DNA from: Clostridiales bacterium
GTDB taxonomy: Bacteria > Bacillota > Clostridia > Peptostreptococcales > Anaerovoracaceae
DNA: 64,000 nt
Direction of reading: 5' to 3'
Assembly (NCBI GenBank): GCA_009776955.1
Contig: WRMW01000001.1
Span: forward strand, 346,235 to 410,234
The notes under the pieces were generated by a model, which did not search any database, was not told where the DNA came from, and worked only from the letters and a program-made list of their open reading frames with translations. A program made the translations under genes and the position numbers. Shown here one piece after another: positions 35,933 to 43,503 of the stretch (positions are counted from its first letter, which is position 1; every line of letters starts with the position of its first letter).

Positions 35933-36643
35933 TTAAATCTGCATTTCCCGCAGTTCGCCCGACACTATCAGCTCGGCGCCAGTCGCATCCTGTATCTCCT
36001 CAAGCGTGTAGTCCGGGTGTAGCTCGCGAAGCACAAAGCCGTCCTTGGTGATGTCGATAACGCCCATTTCCGTCACGATAAGGTCCACCGCGCCCACCGC
36101 CGTCAGCGGCAGCTTGCATTCCTTGAGGATTTTCTTGTCCACGCGCTTCACCTCGCCGGTCTCCTTGTCCTTGACCACCTGGGTGTGAAGCATCCCGATG
36201 ATGACCTTTTTAGCGCCGACCACAAGATCCATCGCGCCGCCCATGCCGGACACCATCTTGCCAGGCACTATCCAGTTCGCGATATTGCCCTTCTCGTCGA
36301 CTTCGAGCGCGCCAAGCACGGTCGCGTCCACATGCCCGCCCCTGATAAACCCGAACGACATCGAAGTGTCGAAGCACATGGCATATGGCTCCATGGTCAC
36401 GAAGCCGCCGCCCGCATTCGTCACGTCGACGTCCTCATTGCCCTTGTCGGGCGCAGGGCCCATGCCCATAAGGCCGTTCTCGCTCTGAAGTATTATATGC
36501 ACGCCGTCAGGCAGGTAGTCCGCCACCATCACGGGCAGGCCTATGCCGAGATTGACCACATCGCCGTCATGGAGCTCCTTCGCCACGCGGGAAGCGATGA
36601 TGACCTTTGGGTCTCTCGTGTCTTTCTTTATCCGATCGGCCAT
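35933..36643 (-). CDS. Acetoacetate-type CoA-transferase subunit B
   Basis: This 236-residue beta subunit of a family I 3-oxoacid CoA-transferase has the catalytic glutamate in [12 protein letters not shown]. The family segments [16 protein letters not shown] and [19 protein letters not shown] follow. It overlaps subunit A by 16 nt, so the two are made together. As the last genes of the phloroglucinol-type operon, A and B probably activate the acetoacetate released by the BKACE lyase. AtoA/AtoD or succinyl-CoA-type transferases are close alternatives. Confidence 0.9.
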   Translation of the reverse strand: MADRIKKDTRDPKVIIASRVAKELHDGDVVNLGIGLPVMVADYLPDGVHIILQSENGLMGMGPAPDKGNEDVDVTNAGGGFVTMEPYAMCFDTSMSFGFIRGGHVDATVLGALEVDEKGNIANWIVPGKMVSGMGGAMDLVVGAKKVIIGMLHTQVVKDKETGEVKRVDKKILKECKLPLTAVGAVDLIVTEMGVIDITKDGFVLRELHPDYTLEEIQDATGAELIVSGELREMQI

Positions 36644-37311
36644 GGCTTTTCACCTCCCACTATCGTATCTACCAAGATGCCCGAGACCGCGACATGGTCT
36701 GGGTTGAGCTCGCCTATCTCGACCACCTCGACCGCGCCGACTATCACATGGTCGGCAGCCGTGGCTATCACGGGGTTGAAGTTCACCGTGGTGCCGTGGA
36801 AACATACGTTCCCGAACTTGTCCACCTTGTTCCCGCGCATCAGGGCGAAGTCCGCCCTAAGCGGCTCCTCCAGCAGATAGTCGCGCCCTTTGACGTTTAT
36901 CACCTGCTTGCCCTCGGCCACTATCGTGCCCACTCCGGTCGGGGTCAGGATGCCGCCGAGGCCGTAGCCACCTGCGCGGCAACGCTCGATAATGGTTCCC
37001 TGCGGCGCCAATTCGCACTCTATCCTGTCCGCCTCCACGTCCGTGTTCATCCGCCTGCCCACTTCGGGGTTGAGCCCCACATGCGACACTAGCAGCTTCT
37101 TCACGAGCCCTGCAGTCACCAGCTTGCCGATGCCGCGGTTCGGATACCCGGCGTCGTTGCCGATTATCGTAAGGTTCTTAGGCCCCTTGGCGACCAACGC
37201 GTCTATGATTATCTCCGGCGTGCCGCAGGCCATAAAGCCGGCTATCATCAAAACGGCGCCATCGCCTATGGGCGCGACCGCTTGCTCCGCAGTCAAAATT
37301 TTGTCTCTCAA
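36628..37311 (-). CDS. Acetoacetate-type CoA-transferase subunit A
   Basis: This 227-residue alpha subunit begins with [28 protein letters not shown]. It has the [22 protein letters not shown] and [25 protein letters not shown] segments of AtoD-like CoA-transferases. It lies 27 nt after the BKACE gene and overlaps subunit B. Its role is to hold acyl-CoA with subunit B; acetoacetate as the substrate is inferred from the operon. Confidence 0.9.
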   Translation of the reverse strand: MRDKILTAEQAVAPIGDGAVLMIAGFMACGTPEIIIDALVAKGPKNLTIIGNDAGYPNRGIGKLVTAGLVKKLLVSHVGLNPEVGRRMNTDVEADRIECELAPQGTIIERCRAGGYGLGGILTPTGVGTIVAEGKQVINVKGRDYLLEEPLRADFALMRGNKVDKFGNVCFHGTTVNFNPVIATAADHVIVGAVEVVEIGELNPDHVAVSGILVDTIVGGEKPWPIG

Positions 37312-37338
37312 AGCGATTCTCCTTGATTCAAGCTATAA

Positions 37339-38187
37339 CTATTTTTTCAGCCCAAGCAGCTCGCGAGCCTCGTTCGGGGTCGCTGTTTCAAGCCCAAACT
37401 CCTCGATAATCCGTTTGGCGCGGGCCACAAACACCATATTGCTCTCGGCGATGACGCCCTTCTTGTACAGCACATTGTCCTCCATGCCCACGCGGACATG
37501 GCCGCCCATCGCCACCGTCGCATAAAGAATCTCCATAGCCCTCGCGCCGACGCCGAATGCGCTCCACGTCGAGCCTGGAGCCACTTCCTCCATGCAGCTT
37601 TTCATAAACACGAGGTTCTTGGTCGTGGCGGATATGCCGCCCGGCACGCCCATACAGAATTGGAAATGCAGCGGCGCCTTCAAAAATCCGTTCTTTAGGT
37701 AGTGCTGCGCGTTGTAGATCATCCCTGGGTCAAACACCTCGACCTCCGGCTTCACGCCCACTTCCTGCATCAAAGTCCCAAGCCTTTCAAGGAATGCGGG
37801 ATTGTTCTCAAAGACCGTCACATGCTGCCAGTTCATCGTGCCGCAGTCGTACGACGCCATTTCCGGCTTCAGCTCGTAAAACGGCTTGATGCGGTCATCC
37901 TCTTTCAGCCCGATGCCGCCCGACGTCGTGAGGTTCATGATGATGTCGCAGTCCTTCATCGCACGTACCAGGGTGACTACCTTCTCGAACTTGGAGAACT
38001 CCATCGCCGCCTTGCCCTCGTCGTTCCGCACATGGATATGGGCGATGGCAGCGCCCTCTTTCCAACAATTGTAGATTTCTTCCGCGATCTCCTCCGGCTC
38101 AATGGGCACGTTCGGGGTGTTCTCCTTGGTCGGCCACGCCCCCGTCGGCGCCACAGTGATGATACGTTTGTTCTTCAGTTCACTCAT
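37339..38187 (-). CDS. BKACE-family lyase, probable triacetate acetoacetate-lyase
   Basis: This 282-residue protein belongs to the beta-keto acid cleavage enzyme family (Kce-like). It has the metal-binding AHIHVR motif, the opening ITVAPTGAWPTKENTPNVPI, LTTSGGIG and VGMEDNVLYKKG. These enzymes cleave a beta-keto acid with acetyl-CoA, giving acetoacetate and a new acyl-CoA. In the known anaerobic phloroglucinol route (Clostridium scatologenes) a BKACE member cleaves 3,5-dioxohexanoate (triacetate). The SDR, cyclase and 3-hydroxyacid dehydrogenase neighbours match that route. Alternatives are 3-keto-5-aminohexanoate or dehydrocarnitine cleavage. Confidence 0.83.
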   Translation of the reverse strand: MSELKNKRIITVAPTGAWPTKENTPNVPIEPEEIAEEIYNCWKEGAAIAHIHVRNDEGKAAMEFSKFEKVVTLVRAMKDCDIIMNLTTSGGIGLKEDDRIKPFYELKPEMASYDCGTMNWQHVTVFENNPAFLERLGTLMQEVGVKPEVEVFDPGMIYNAQHYLKNGFLKAPLHFQFCMGVPGGISATTKNLVFMKSCMEEVAPGSTWSAFGVGARAMEILYATVAMGGHVRVGMEDNVLYKKGVIAESNMVFVARAKRIIEEFGLETATPNEARELLGLKK

Positions 38188-38204
38188 AATTAATAATTTC
38201 CTTC

Positions 38205-39017
38205 CTATGCTGCTACACAGCCTCCATCTACATACAACACCTGGCCGGTAATAAAATCCGACGCGGGCGACGCCAAAAACACCGCCGACCCTATCAGCTC
38301 TCCCGGCACCATCGGCCTGTGGAAAAGTATCCTGTCCGTAAATATCTTCGCCTTCTCAGGATCGTCGAACACCGGCTTCGTCAACGCCGAAAGCACTATC
38401 GTCGGCCCCAACGCGTTCACGTTTATATCGTACTTCGCCCACTCAAACGCCTGCTGACGCGTCATGGATATCACTGCGCCCTTGGATGCCGCATACGCCC
38501 CATAGCCCAGGGGATGCCCGTTGTTCGCACGCACGGACGTGATGTTGATGATCTTGCCCGCTGGGCTCTTGCCCTGCTCGAACTGCTTCATCATCTGCCT
38601 TGCCACCACCTGGTCGATATTCCACGTACCCTTGACGTTCGTGTCTATCACGAGGTCAAAATCCTCCTTGGGAAACTCCTCGGCAGGATGGCGCCGAGCC
38701 ACCCCCGCCGCCGGCACAAGCACATCGACCGCGCCGAAGTTCGCGACCGTCTCGTCCACGATCTTCTGGCAGTCGGCAAGCTCCAGGGTATCCGCCGCGA
38801 CGGTAAGCACCTTTGCGCCCGTGTCCGCAAGCTCCGCGGCCGCCTTGTCCAGCGTCTCTTTCGTGCGTCCAGTCAGCACAAGGTTCGCCCCGTAGTTCGC
38901 GAATCCGCGCGCCATCGAAAGACCGAGGCCGCCGCCGCCGCCCGTTATGACGATGGTCTTGCCTTCGAGACCGAACAGGCCCTTAATGGTTTGGTTTGTG
39001 TAATCCAATGTTATCAT
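38205..39017 (-). CDS. SDR-family oxidoreductase, probable phloroglucinol reductase
   Basis: This 270-residue short-chain dehydrogenase has the cofactor loop TGGGGGLGLSMARGF and the catalytic set Ser (NITSVRANN), Tyr-x3-Lys (YGAYAASKG). Its C-terminus (ITGQVLYVDGGCVAA) is typical of classical SDRs. GRTKETL after beta-2 suggests a preference for NADPH. Phloroglucinol reductase from Eubacterium oxidoreducens and Clostridium is an NADPH-dependent SDR that dearomatises phloroglucinol to dihydrophloroglucinol. Position beside the cyclase and BKACE genes supports that role; the substrate is inferred. Confidence 0.8.
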   Translation of the reverse strand: MITLDYTNQTIKGLFGLEGKTIVITGGGGGLGLSMARGFANYGANLVLTGRTKETLDKAAAELADTGAKVLTVAADTLELADCQKIVDETVANFGAVDVLVPAAGVARRHPAEEFPKEDFDLVIDTNVKGTWNIDQVVARQMMKQFEQGKSPAGKIINITSVRANNGHPLGYGAYAASKGAVISMTRQQAFEWAKYDINVNALGPTIVLSALTKPVFDDPEKAKIFTDRILFHRPMVPGELIGSAVFLASPASDFITGQVLYVDGGCVAA

Positions 39018-39115
39018 AAGAACGCTCTCCTTTATTTAACAATATTAACGATTATTGGCAAGGCTCGCACTTTCCGACAACGCCATTGCCTATTCTGCCT
39101 GTTATGCGAACGCCC

Positions 39116-40123
39116 TTACTTATACCAGCAATCGCCGAAACCCGTTCCGCCGTACATATATGTGCGGTCCGGCACATCGTTCAGGTCGTCCTCGTCTATC
39201 TCGGCCACGCAGCGCGCCATCGCGCCATCGCCCATATACCAACGGATCGGGAAGCAGAAGAAGCGGAAACGCTTGCCCTTCACCTTGTCGAGGTCGCCGC
39301 CAAGGTTCTCGACGCCCACGATGCCGTTGCCGAGCAGCAGCTTGTGGCAAGGCTCCCAAGTGCCCCACTCGCCGTTCTTCTCAAGGTCGCCAAACTTCTT
39401 GTCGTAGGCTTCTTGGCCATAAATGCGGATATACTCGAACTTGTCAAACTCAGCATAGGCCTTCTCGCCGAACGCCTTTGTGTATTCCTCGGTCAGCGGG
39501 TAGCCCGACGACCCGAGCAAATTCATGCGCGTCATGCCGTTGTTGCCCATGGCCGTGTGCAGCGGGTGGTCGAGCGCCTGGCTGTCCATCGCGACGCACT
39601 TCACCTTATGCTTCACAAACCACTTGCCCGCCTCGATGCCAGTGCCGGGCGCATAATGGTAGTAGGCCTTGCTGTCGTCGAACTTGCGGTGCATTCCCGT
39701 GTTCAGGCAGACTATCATTCCCTCAAGCTCCGCAGGCTTTATGCCCGCGCGCTCGCAGGCGTCCTCAAGATGCTCAGGCCCGATAAGCGACGGCGTGCCG
39801 AGGCACTTGCCCGGATCCACCGCAGGCGCGAACGGCCCCCACGCCTCAATGCGGACATCAAGACAGATTGCATCGCCGGTATATGCGTCGACAGGCATTT
39901 CGTGCGTATAGCGCGCACGCTTGCCGTTGAACTCAAATTCCATAACGTGGCGGGGCGCGTCGCAATGCGTGCCCGTGTGCATCGTACACATGACCCTCTG
40001 CGTCAGCACGCCGCCCTTGGCTATGGTGTGCGCGTTGTCGATCATCGGCTTGTCGAAATACGGCCAACGTGGAATCTCTGCACTGAACGGATGTGTCAAA
40101 TCAACAAATACTTTCTTTCCCAT
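39116..40123 (-). CDS. Cyclase-family metal hydrolase, probable dihydrophloroglucinol cyclohydrolase
   Basis: This 335-residue member of the kynurenine formamidase/cyclase family has the metal motif HTGTHCDAPRHV (HxGTHxDxPxH). A second segment near NTGMHRKF and LDHPLHTAMG follows. The family is Mn- or Zn-dependent and opens rings or amides. In the described phloroglucinol pathway a cyclase-family cyclohydrolase opens dihydrophloroglucinol to 3-hydroxy-5-oxohexanoate. Neighbouring SDR and dehydrogenase genes fit. It is longer than typical formamidases, with an extra C-terminal segment. Confidence 0.8.
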   Translation of the reverse strand: MGKKVFVDLTHPFSAEIPRWPYFDKPMIDNAHTIAKGGVLTQRVMCTMHTGTHCDAPRHVMEFEFNGKRARYTHEMPVDAYTGDAICLDVRIEAWGPFAPAVDPGKCLGTPSLIGPEHLEDACERAGIKPAELEGMIVCLNTGMHRKFDDSKAYYHYAPGTGIEAGKWFVKHKVKCVAMDSQALDHPLHTAMGNNGMTRMNLLGSSGYPLTEEYTKAFGEKAYAEFDKFEYIRIYGQEAYDKKFGDLEKNGEWGTWEPCHKLLLGNGIVGVENLGGDLDKVKGKRFRFFCFPIRWYMGDGAMARCVAEIDEDDLNDVPDRTYMYGGTGFGDCWYK

Positions 40124-40229
40124 TTTTACTTTCCTTTCTAAAACTTTAGCTATTTAGCTGCAATTAGCAACAACTTTAACTTACCTTATATAGATTTACA
40201 TAATAACGTATTATGTTAACCTCGCCCAC

Positions 40230-41159
40230 TCACTCCAAATCCTTTGTAACCTTTATCAAATACTCCCTAAGCGACTTGCGTGACGCCGCAGCCTCATCCT
40301 CGGTCCACTTCTGGTAGCCCTCGCCCGTCTTGAACCCAAGCTTGCCCTCCTCGACCAGCTTCACAAGCAGCGACGACGGCTCCTTGTTGTCGGCAAGGTA
40401 CGGTATTACGTTCTTCTGTATCGCGAGCGAAAGATCGGCGCCTATCATATCGACGTTCTCAAGCACCCCGAGATGCGGCCAGCGAAGCCCCGGCCCGTAC
40501 TTCAGCGCCTCGTCCACGGTCGCGGCGTCGGCTATCCCCGCCTCTACCATATACAGCGCCTCACGCCAAAGCGCGTGCTGCAGGCGGTTCGCCACAAAGC
40601 CCTGTACGTCCTTCATACACCGCACAGGCTTCTTTCCTATCTTCTTCAGGTAGTCATAAGTAGCGTCCATCACTTCCATAGAGGTCTCGTCGCCCTTTAT
40701 CACCTCCACCAATGGGATAAGGTACGGCGGGTTCCAGAAATGCGCTCCCACCACCCTAGTCCTGTCCTGGCACTTCGACGCTATCCCCGTTACGCTCATC
40801 ACCGATGTGTTCGTCGCGAGAATGCACGTCTTTTTGACCATCGGCTCGATATCGCGGAAGAAATTCTGCTTTATCTCCATGTCCTCTGGCACGCACTCCA
40901 CCACGAAATCCGCATCCGAGACTGCTTCCTCCATATTGTCCGTGAAGCTCATTCGCGAGAGGATGGCATCAGCGTCCGCGCCCGTCATAGCGTCGTTCGC
41001 CACAAGTATGTCTAGGTCTGCACGCACCCCCGCAAAAGGATCGTCCTTCATCGACCGCGAGCGAAGCACCACGCTCGTGTCCTTGTCGCGGGCAAAAACC
41101 TGCATAAGGCCGTTGCCCATAAGCCCCGACCCTAGTACAGCAACTTTTCTAATTTCCAT
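40230..41159 (-). CDS. 3-hydroxyacyl-CoA dehydrogenase-family enzyme, probable 3-hydroxy-5-oxohexanoate dehydrogenase
   Basis: This 309-residue NAD-dependent enzyme has the Rossmann loop VAVLGSGLMGNGLMQVFA, the catalytic His region GAHFWNPPYLIPLVEVI and the C-terminal segment FVANRLQHALWREAL. Its family includes L-carnitine and lambda-crystallin-like dehydrogenases acting on free hydroxy acids as well as CoA esters. Beside the cyclase and BKACE genes it best fits oxidation of 3-hydroxy-5-oxohexanoate to triacetate. A GGAG site precedes the ATG. It is 9 nt after the cupin gene. Confidence 0.8.
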   Translation of the reverse strand: MEIRKVAVLGSGLMGNGLMQVFARDKDTSVVLRSRSMKDDPFAGVRADLDILVANDAMTGADADAILSRMSFTDNMEEAVSDADFVVECVPEDMEIKQNFFRDIEPMVKKTCILATNTSVMSVTGIASKCQDRTRVVGAHFWNPPYLIPLVEVIKGDETSMEVMDATYDYLKKIGKKPVRCMKDVQGFVANRLQHALWREALYMVEAGIADAATVDEALKYGPGLRWPHLGVLENVDMIGADLSLAIQKNVIPYLADNKEPSSLLVKLVEEGKLGFKTGEGYQKWTEDEAAASRKSLREYLIKVTKDLE

Positions 41160-41168
41160 AATTTCTCC

Positions 41169-41519
41169 CTATTCAAGGCCCTTGTACGTTATCATCACAA
41201 GCATTTCGCAGACATCGTTTGTCTCGTTCTTGATTTTCCGCCCCTCAAACGGCGCTATATATATCGAATCGCCCTCTTTCAGCCGAAACACCTCGTCCTT
41301 GGATTCCACGGTTATCTCGCCCTTGAGGACGAAATACACCTTCTCGTTCGGATTGTCCTCATAGCCCCAGTCCGCGCCGCCGCCCGGTAGGAACAGAGAC
41401 TTACCTACCCAAAACGTCTTGATCCCAGTCTCGTCCGTGCCTTGCAAGCGCAGCACCGACACATCAAAGTGCCCCGGAGCGGCATACGGTTTTACGTCAG
41501 CGATTGCCATTTTCTTCAT
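41169..41519 (-). CDS. Cupin-domain protein (first gene of the phloroglucinol-type operon)
   Basis: Starting at MKKMAIADVKPYAAPGHFDV (ATG 41519, with a GGAGGT site) gives 116 residues with a single cupin barrel. Cupin motifs are NEKVYFVLKGEITVESKDE and LKEGDSIYIAP. It is first after the operon promoter. Its role is unknown; it could be a small isomerase or stabilise an intermediate. The 36 residues upstream in the longer frame contain the promoter and are not coding. Confidence 0.85.
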   Translation of the reverse strand: MKKMAIADVKPYAAPGHFDVSVLRLQGTDETGIKTFWVGKSLFLPGGGADWGYEDNPNEKVYFVLKGEITVESKDEVFRLKEGDSIYIAPFEGRKIKNETNDVCEMLVMITYKGLE

Positions 41520-41590
41520 TGTCTTTACCTCCAATCGAAAAGCCCTAAAAAACAGACCGCGCCTACACCAAAACAGACCAAAAAACAGGC

Positions 41591-41627
41591 GCACACACAT
41601 CATATCGTGCCTGCCCCATATCGTCAA
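41591..41627 (-). promoter_or_regulatory. Promoter of the phloroglucinol-type operon
   Basis: On the minus strand TTGACG (41627-41622), 17 bp, then TATGAT (41604-41599) is a strong promoter for the cupin-to-CoA-transferase operon. The start point would lie near 41592. A 12-mer TGATGTGTGTGC (41602-41591) overlaps the -10 and start point and recurs beside the -35 of the molybdenum-enzyme operon. Confidence 0.75.
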
Positions 41628-41717
41628 ACTATTTTTTGCTTTCCACCCTTCTAAAAAGCGACCATGCTATGCAGTCGGCAACCTGTAGCCCTTTGACGTT
41701 GTGAGGGGATTAAATGC

Positions 41718-41936
41718 TTATGCTATAGGCCTTTCCTTGAAAGCATGGCGAACGCCACGGTGGCTCTTTATCTCCAATTTGCCGAAGCCCTTGAAAATTT
41801 TTCGGACGACTTTGTTCAATTTCCTCGGCTCTCGCGAAAACAAGAAAGCCACAACAAACCAAGACGATGTTTTCTTTTTGGTAAAGTCAAATCCTAGATT
41901 ATCGCTTTCGTCCAGGTAAACATAAGCGCTACCCAC
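41718..41936 (-). pseudogene. DUF3800 protein fragment
   Basis: Seventy-two codons read GSAYVYLDESDNLGFDF... SSWFVVAFLF, the N-terminal hallmark of DUF3800 proteins (usually 200 residues or more, often linked to mobile DNA). The frame stops at 41718 and no remaining part is found before the phloroglucinol-type operon promoter. There is no clear ribosome site before the GTG. It is best read as a truncated remnant at the edge of the accessory islet. Confidence 0.6.
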
Positions 41937-42143
41937 TTTTCAAACAACTCAATTCTGCGGTTGTAGCGAGGCATTTTTCCAATGATACCTTTGCGGCAAT
42001 AATTGCCATAATTGATAAAATCACCAATGTTCACCTAAGCAGGGAACATTGTCAATAGCATAGTAGGCGTGTGAGCTTCAATGTTACTTTTCCCAACCCA
42101 CACCCATAGGTCCTGCTCGTCGAGCGTTCGTTTGCCTTGCCCG
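41937..42143 (-). pseudogene. Possible degraded coding remnant
   Basis: Between the DUF3800 fragment and the Cys-motif gene, short minus-strand frames look protein-like (LDEQDLWVWVGKSNIEAH and VNIGDFINYGNYCRKGIIGK) but are broken by a stop and a frame change. No family is recognised. Confidence 0.3.
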
Positions 42144-42530
42144 TCAATATCTGGGAGAAGGCTTTCTCCCCCGCCTAAGGCATCCGCATGATTTTGTCAG
42201 CCCTCGTTGTAGCATGTCTTGCGCAACACCCTTGCGTCCTCCACACTCACATTCACAGAGCCATACGATATGACCATTCCTCTTATCCCCTGTCGGCTGT
42301 ATGGCTTTCAGCCTCCCGAACGTTTTGCCTGCTAGGTCGATGGGCTTTCTGCCCGCCCCGAGGCATCCGCACGACCTCGTGTTGCCCGAGATAAGGCTGT
42401 TTGCAACCACCTCCTTGCTCTCGCCGCATTCGCATTCGCATAGCCAGACTGCGGTGCCGTTCTTTCTCTTCCCTGTCGGTCGTATGGCTTTCAGCCTACC
42501 GAAGGTCTTGCCCGTTATGTTCTTTTCCAT
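42144..42530 (-). CDS. Small protein with duplicated Cys motif (phage/mobile type)
   Basis: This 128-residue protein is built from two near-identical halves: GKTFGRLKAIRPTGKRKNG... WLCECECGE and GKTFGRLKAIQPTGDKRNG... WLCECECGG. Each half ends in a CGCL pattern. The four cysteines per half suggest a small zinc-binding fold. Such GRLxxI...CxCxCG...SCGCL proteins are frequent in phages and mobile regions and may bind DNA. A single-unit protein is the usual form, so this looks like an internal duplication. Confidence 0.7.
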   Translation of the reverse strand: MEKNITGKTFGRLKAIRPTGKRKNGTAVWLCECECGESKEVVANSLISGNTRSCGCLGAGRKPIDLAGKTFGRLKAIQPTGDKRNGHIVWLCECECGGRKGVAQDMLQRGLTKSCGCLRRGRKPSPRY

Positions 42531-42618
42531 TGATAAAATCCTTTCTGCATTATCGCCAGTTTCATATTTGCGACACGTCTCGCAAATCTACTTCATGTTC
42601 AATATTTTGCGGTGACTT

Positions 42619-42649
42619 TTGAGAATTCGACAAAAATTTATGATAAAAT
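42619..42649 (+). promoter_or_regulatory. Possible promoter of the antitoxin-toxin-like pair
   Basis: TTGAGA (42619-42624) and TAAAAT (42644-42649) are separated by 19 bp, which is long; TATGAT at 42640-42645 is an alternative -10 with 15 bp. Region is AT-rich. Start codon of the first gene is about 90 bp downstream. Confidence 0.35.
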
Positions 42650-42739
42650 ATGCAACAGTATAAATTTTGCCCATAGAATCTTGGGTTGCCACCCTACTGG
42701 GGAGCGGGGTTGAAAAGAATAGGAAAGGAAGGTTGCATT

Positions 42740-42931
42740 ATGGCAACGAGTAGCATTTTTAACAATATAGAAATCAAGGACGTGGATGCCGCCGTCTGTC
42801 TTGTAAAGGCTCTTGAAGCTGCCGAACAAGCCAAAGGAACATCGAACCCGCCTTCTGTTGAGTACAAAGAGCTGCGAGGCGATGAAATAAAGGACTTCAT
42901 CAGGGGGACCAAGCTATCAGCTATATTGTAG
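42740..42931 (+). CDS. Small antitoxin-like protein
   Basis: This 63-residue protein begins MATSSIFNNIEIKDVDAAVCLVKALE and has a GGAAGG site 7 nt upstream. It is helical and acidic and lies 14 nt before a larger protein in the same direction, the typical arrangement of a two-gene toxin-antitoxin module. No DNA-binding motif is obvious. The upstream in-frame codons from 42686 contain no ribosome site and are not used. The role is inferred from arrangement only. Confidence 0.6.
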   Translation: MATSSIFNNIEIKDVDAAVCLVKALEAAEQAKGTSNPPSVEYKELRGDEIKDFIRGTKLSAIL

Positions 42932-42945
42932 TCAACCTTGCGGAT

Positions 42946-43503
42946 TTGGTGACCAATGACGAGACGGTAGGGCTGAAGGAGTATCTTTCCGGGTTTCGTA
43001 GTATCCACAATGAGGATGTAGAAAGATTCATTAAAGAAAAAGCCCTCGATTTCTCGGCTCAAAGTGTTGCCAGAACACATCTTGTATTGTTGGAGAAAGG
43101 GGATTTTCTCGGCTACTTTACATTGGCTCACAAAATCCTTCAAGTTCCTGCAAAACTCCTTTCGAAAAACCTAGAGAAAAAAGTAAGCAGGTTTGGAAGG
43201 CTGGACGAAAGAAGCGAGAGTTATTCATTGCCTTTGCCCTTGATTGCCCAGCTTGGAAAAAACTATGCTGCCGGACTGAAAGAGACAATAGATGGCAGCA
43301 TCCTTCTGAAGCTGGCCTGCGACAAAGTTAAAAGAATCCAACGTGATCTGGGCGGCAAATTCACATACGTCGAGTGTGAAGACAAAGAACCGCTCATATC
43401 GTTTTACACGCGCAATGAGTTTGTTCGCATTGACGGTGGCGACCCCTTGAAGCTATACGACACATCCAAACCGTATTTGGTACAGATGATACGGTTGCTT
43501 TAG
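42946..43503 (+). CDS. GNAT-like toxin candidate
   Basis: This 185-residue protein contains AQSVARTHLVLLEKGDFLGYFTLA, then PLIAQLGKNYAAG and KLACDKVKRIQRDLGGKFTYVECEDK. These resemble GNAT acetyltransferases (the QLGKNY segment at the acetyl-CoA loop position). It pairs with the small gene upstream. The start is uncertain: TTG 42946 or GTG 42949 are the only conventional starts, while family-like sequence (YIVVNLADLV) continues upstream in frame to a stop at 42883 without ATG, GTG or TTG. Translation may depend on the upstream gene. It overlaps the helicase stop by 4 nt. Confidence 0.6.
   Translation: MVTNDETVGLKEYLSGFRSIHNEDVERFIKEKALDFSAQSVARTHLVLLEKGDFLGYFTLAHKILQVPAKLLSKNLEKKVSRFGRLDERSESYSLPLPLIAQLGKNYAAGLKETIDGSILLKLACDKVKRIQRDLGGKFTYVECEDKEPLISFYTRNEFVRIDGGDPLKLYDTSKPYLVQMIRLL

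Noticed and set aside
35886..35936. A 16-codon frame with an AAGGAG-like site after mobA
   Set aside because: Too short, no similarity, and it overlaps the CoA-transferase end; not supportable as a gene.
41680..41715. CRISPR-like sequence (ending GAGGGGATTAAATGC)
   Set aside because: Only one copy, no spacers and no cas genes; similarity to a CRISPR repeat is superficial.
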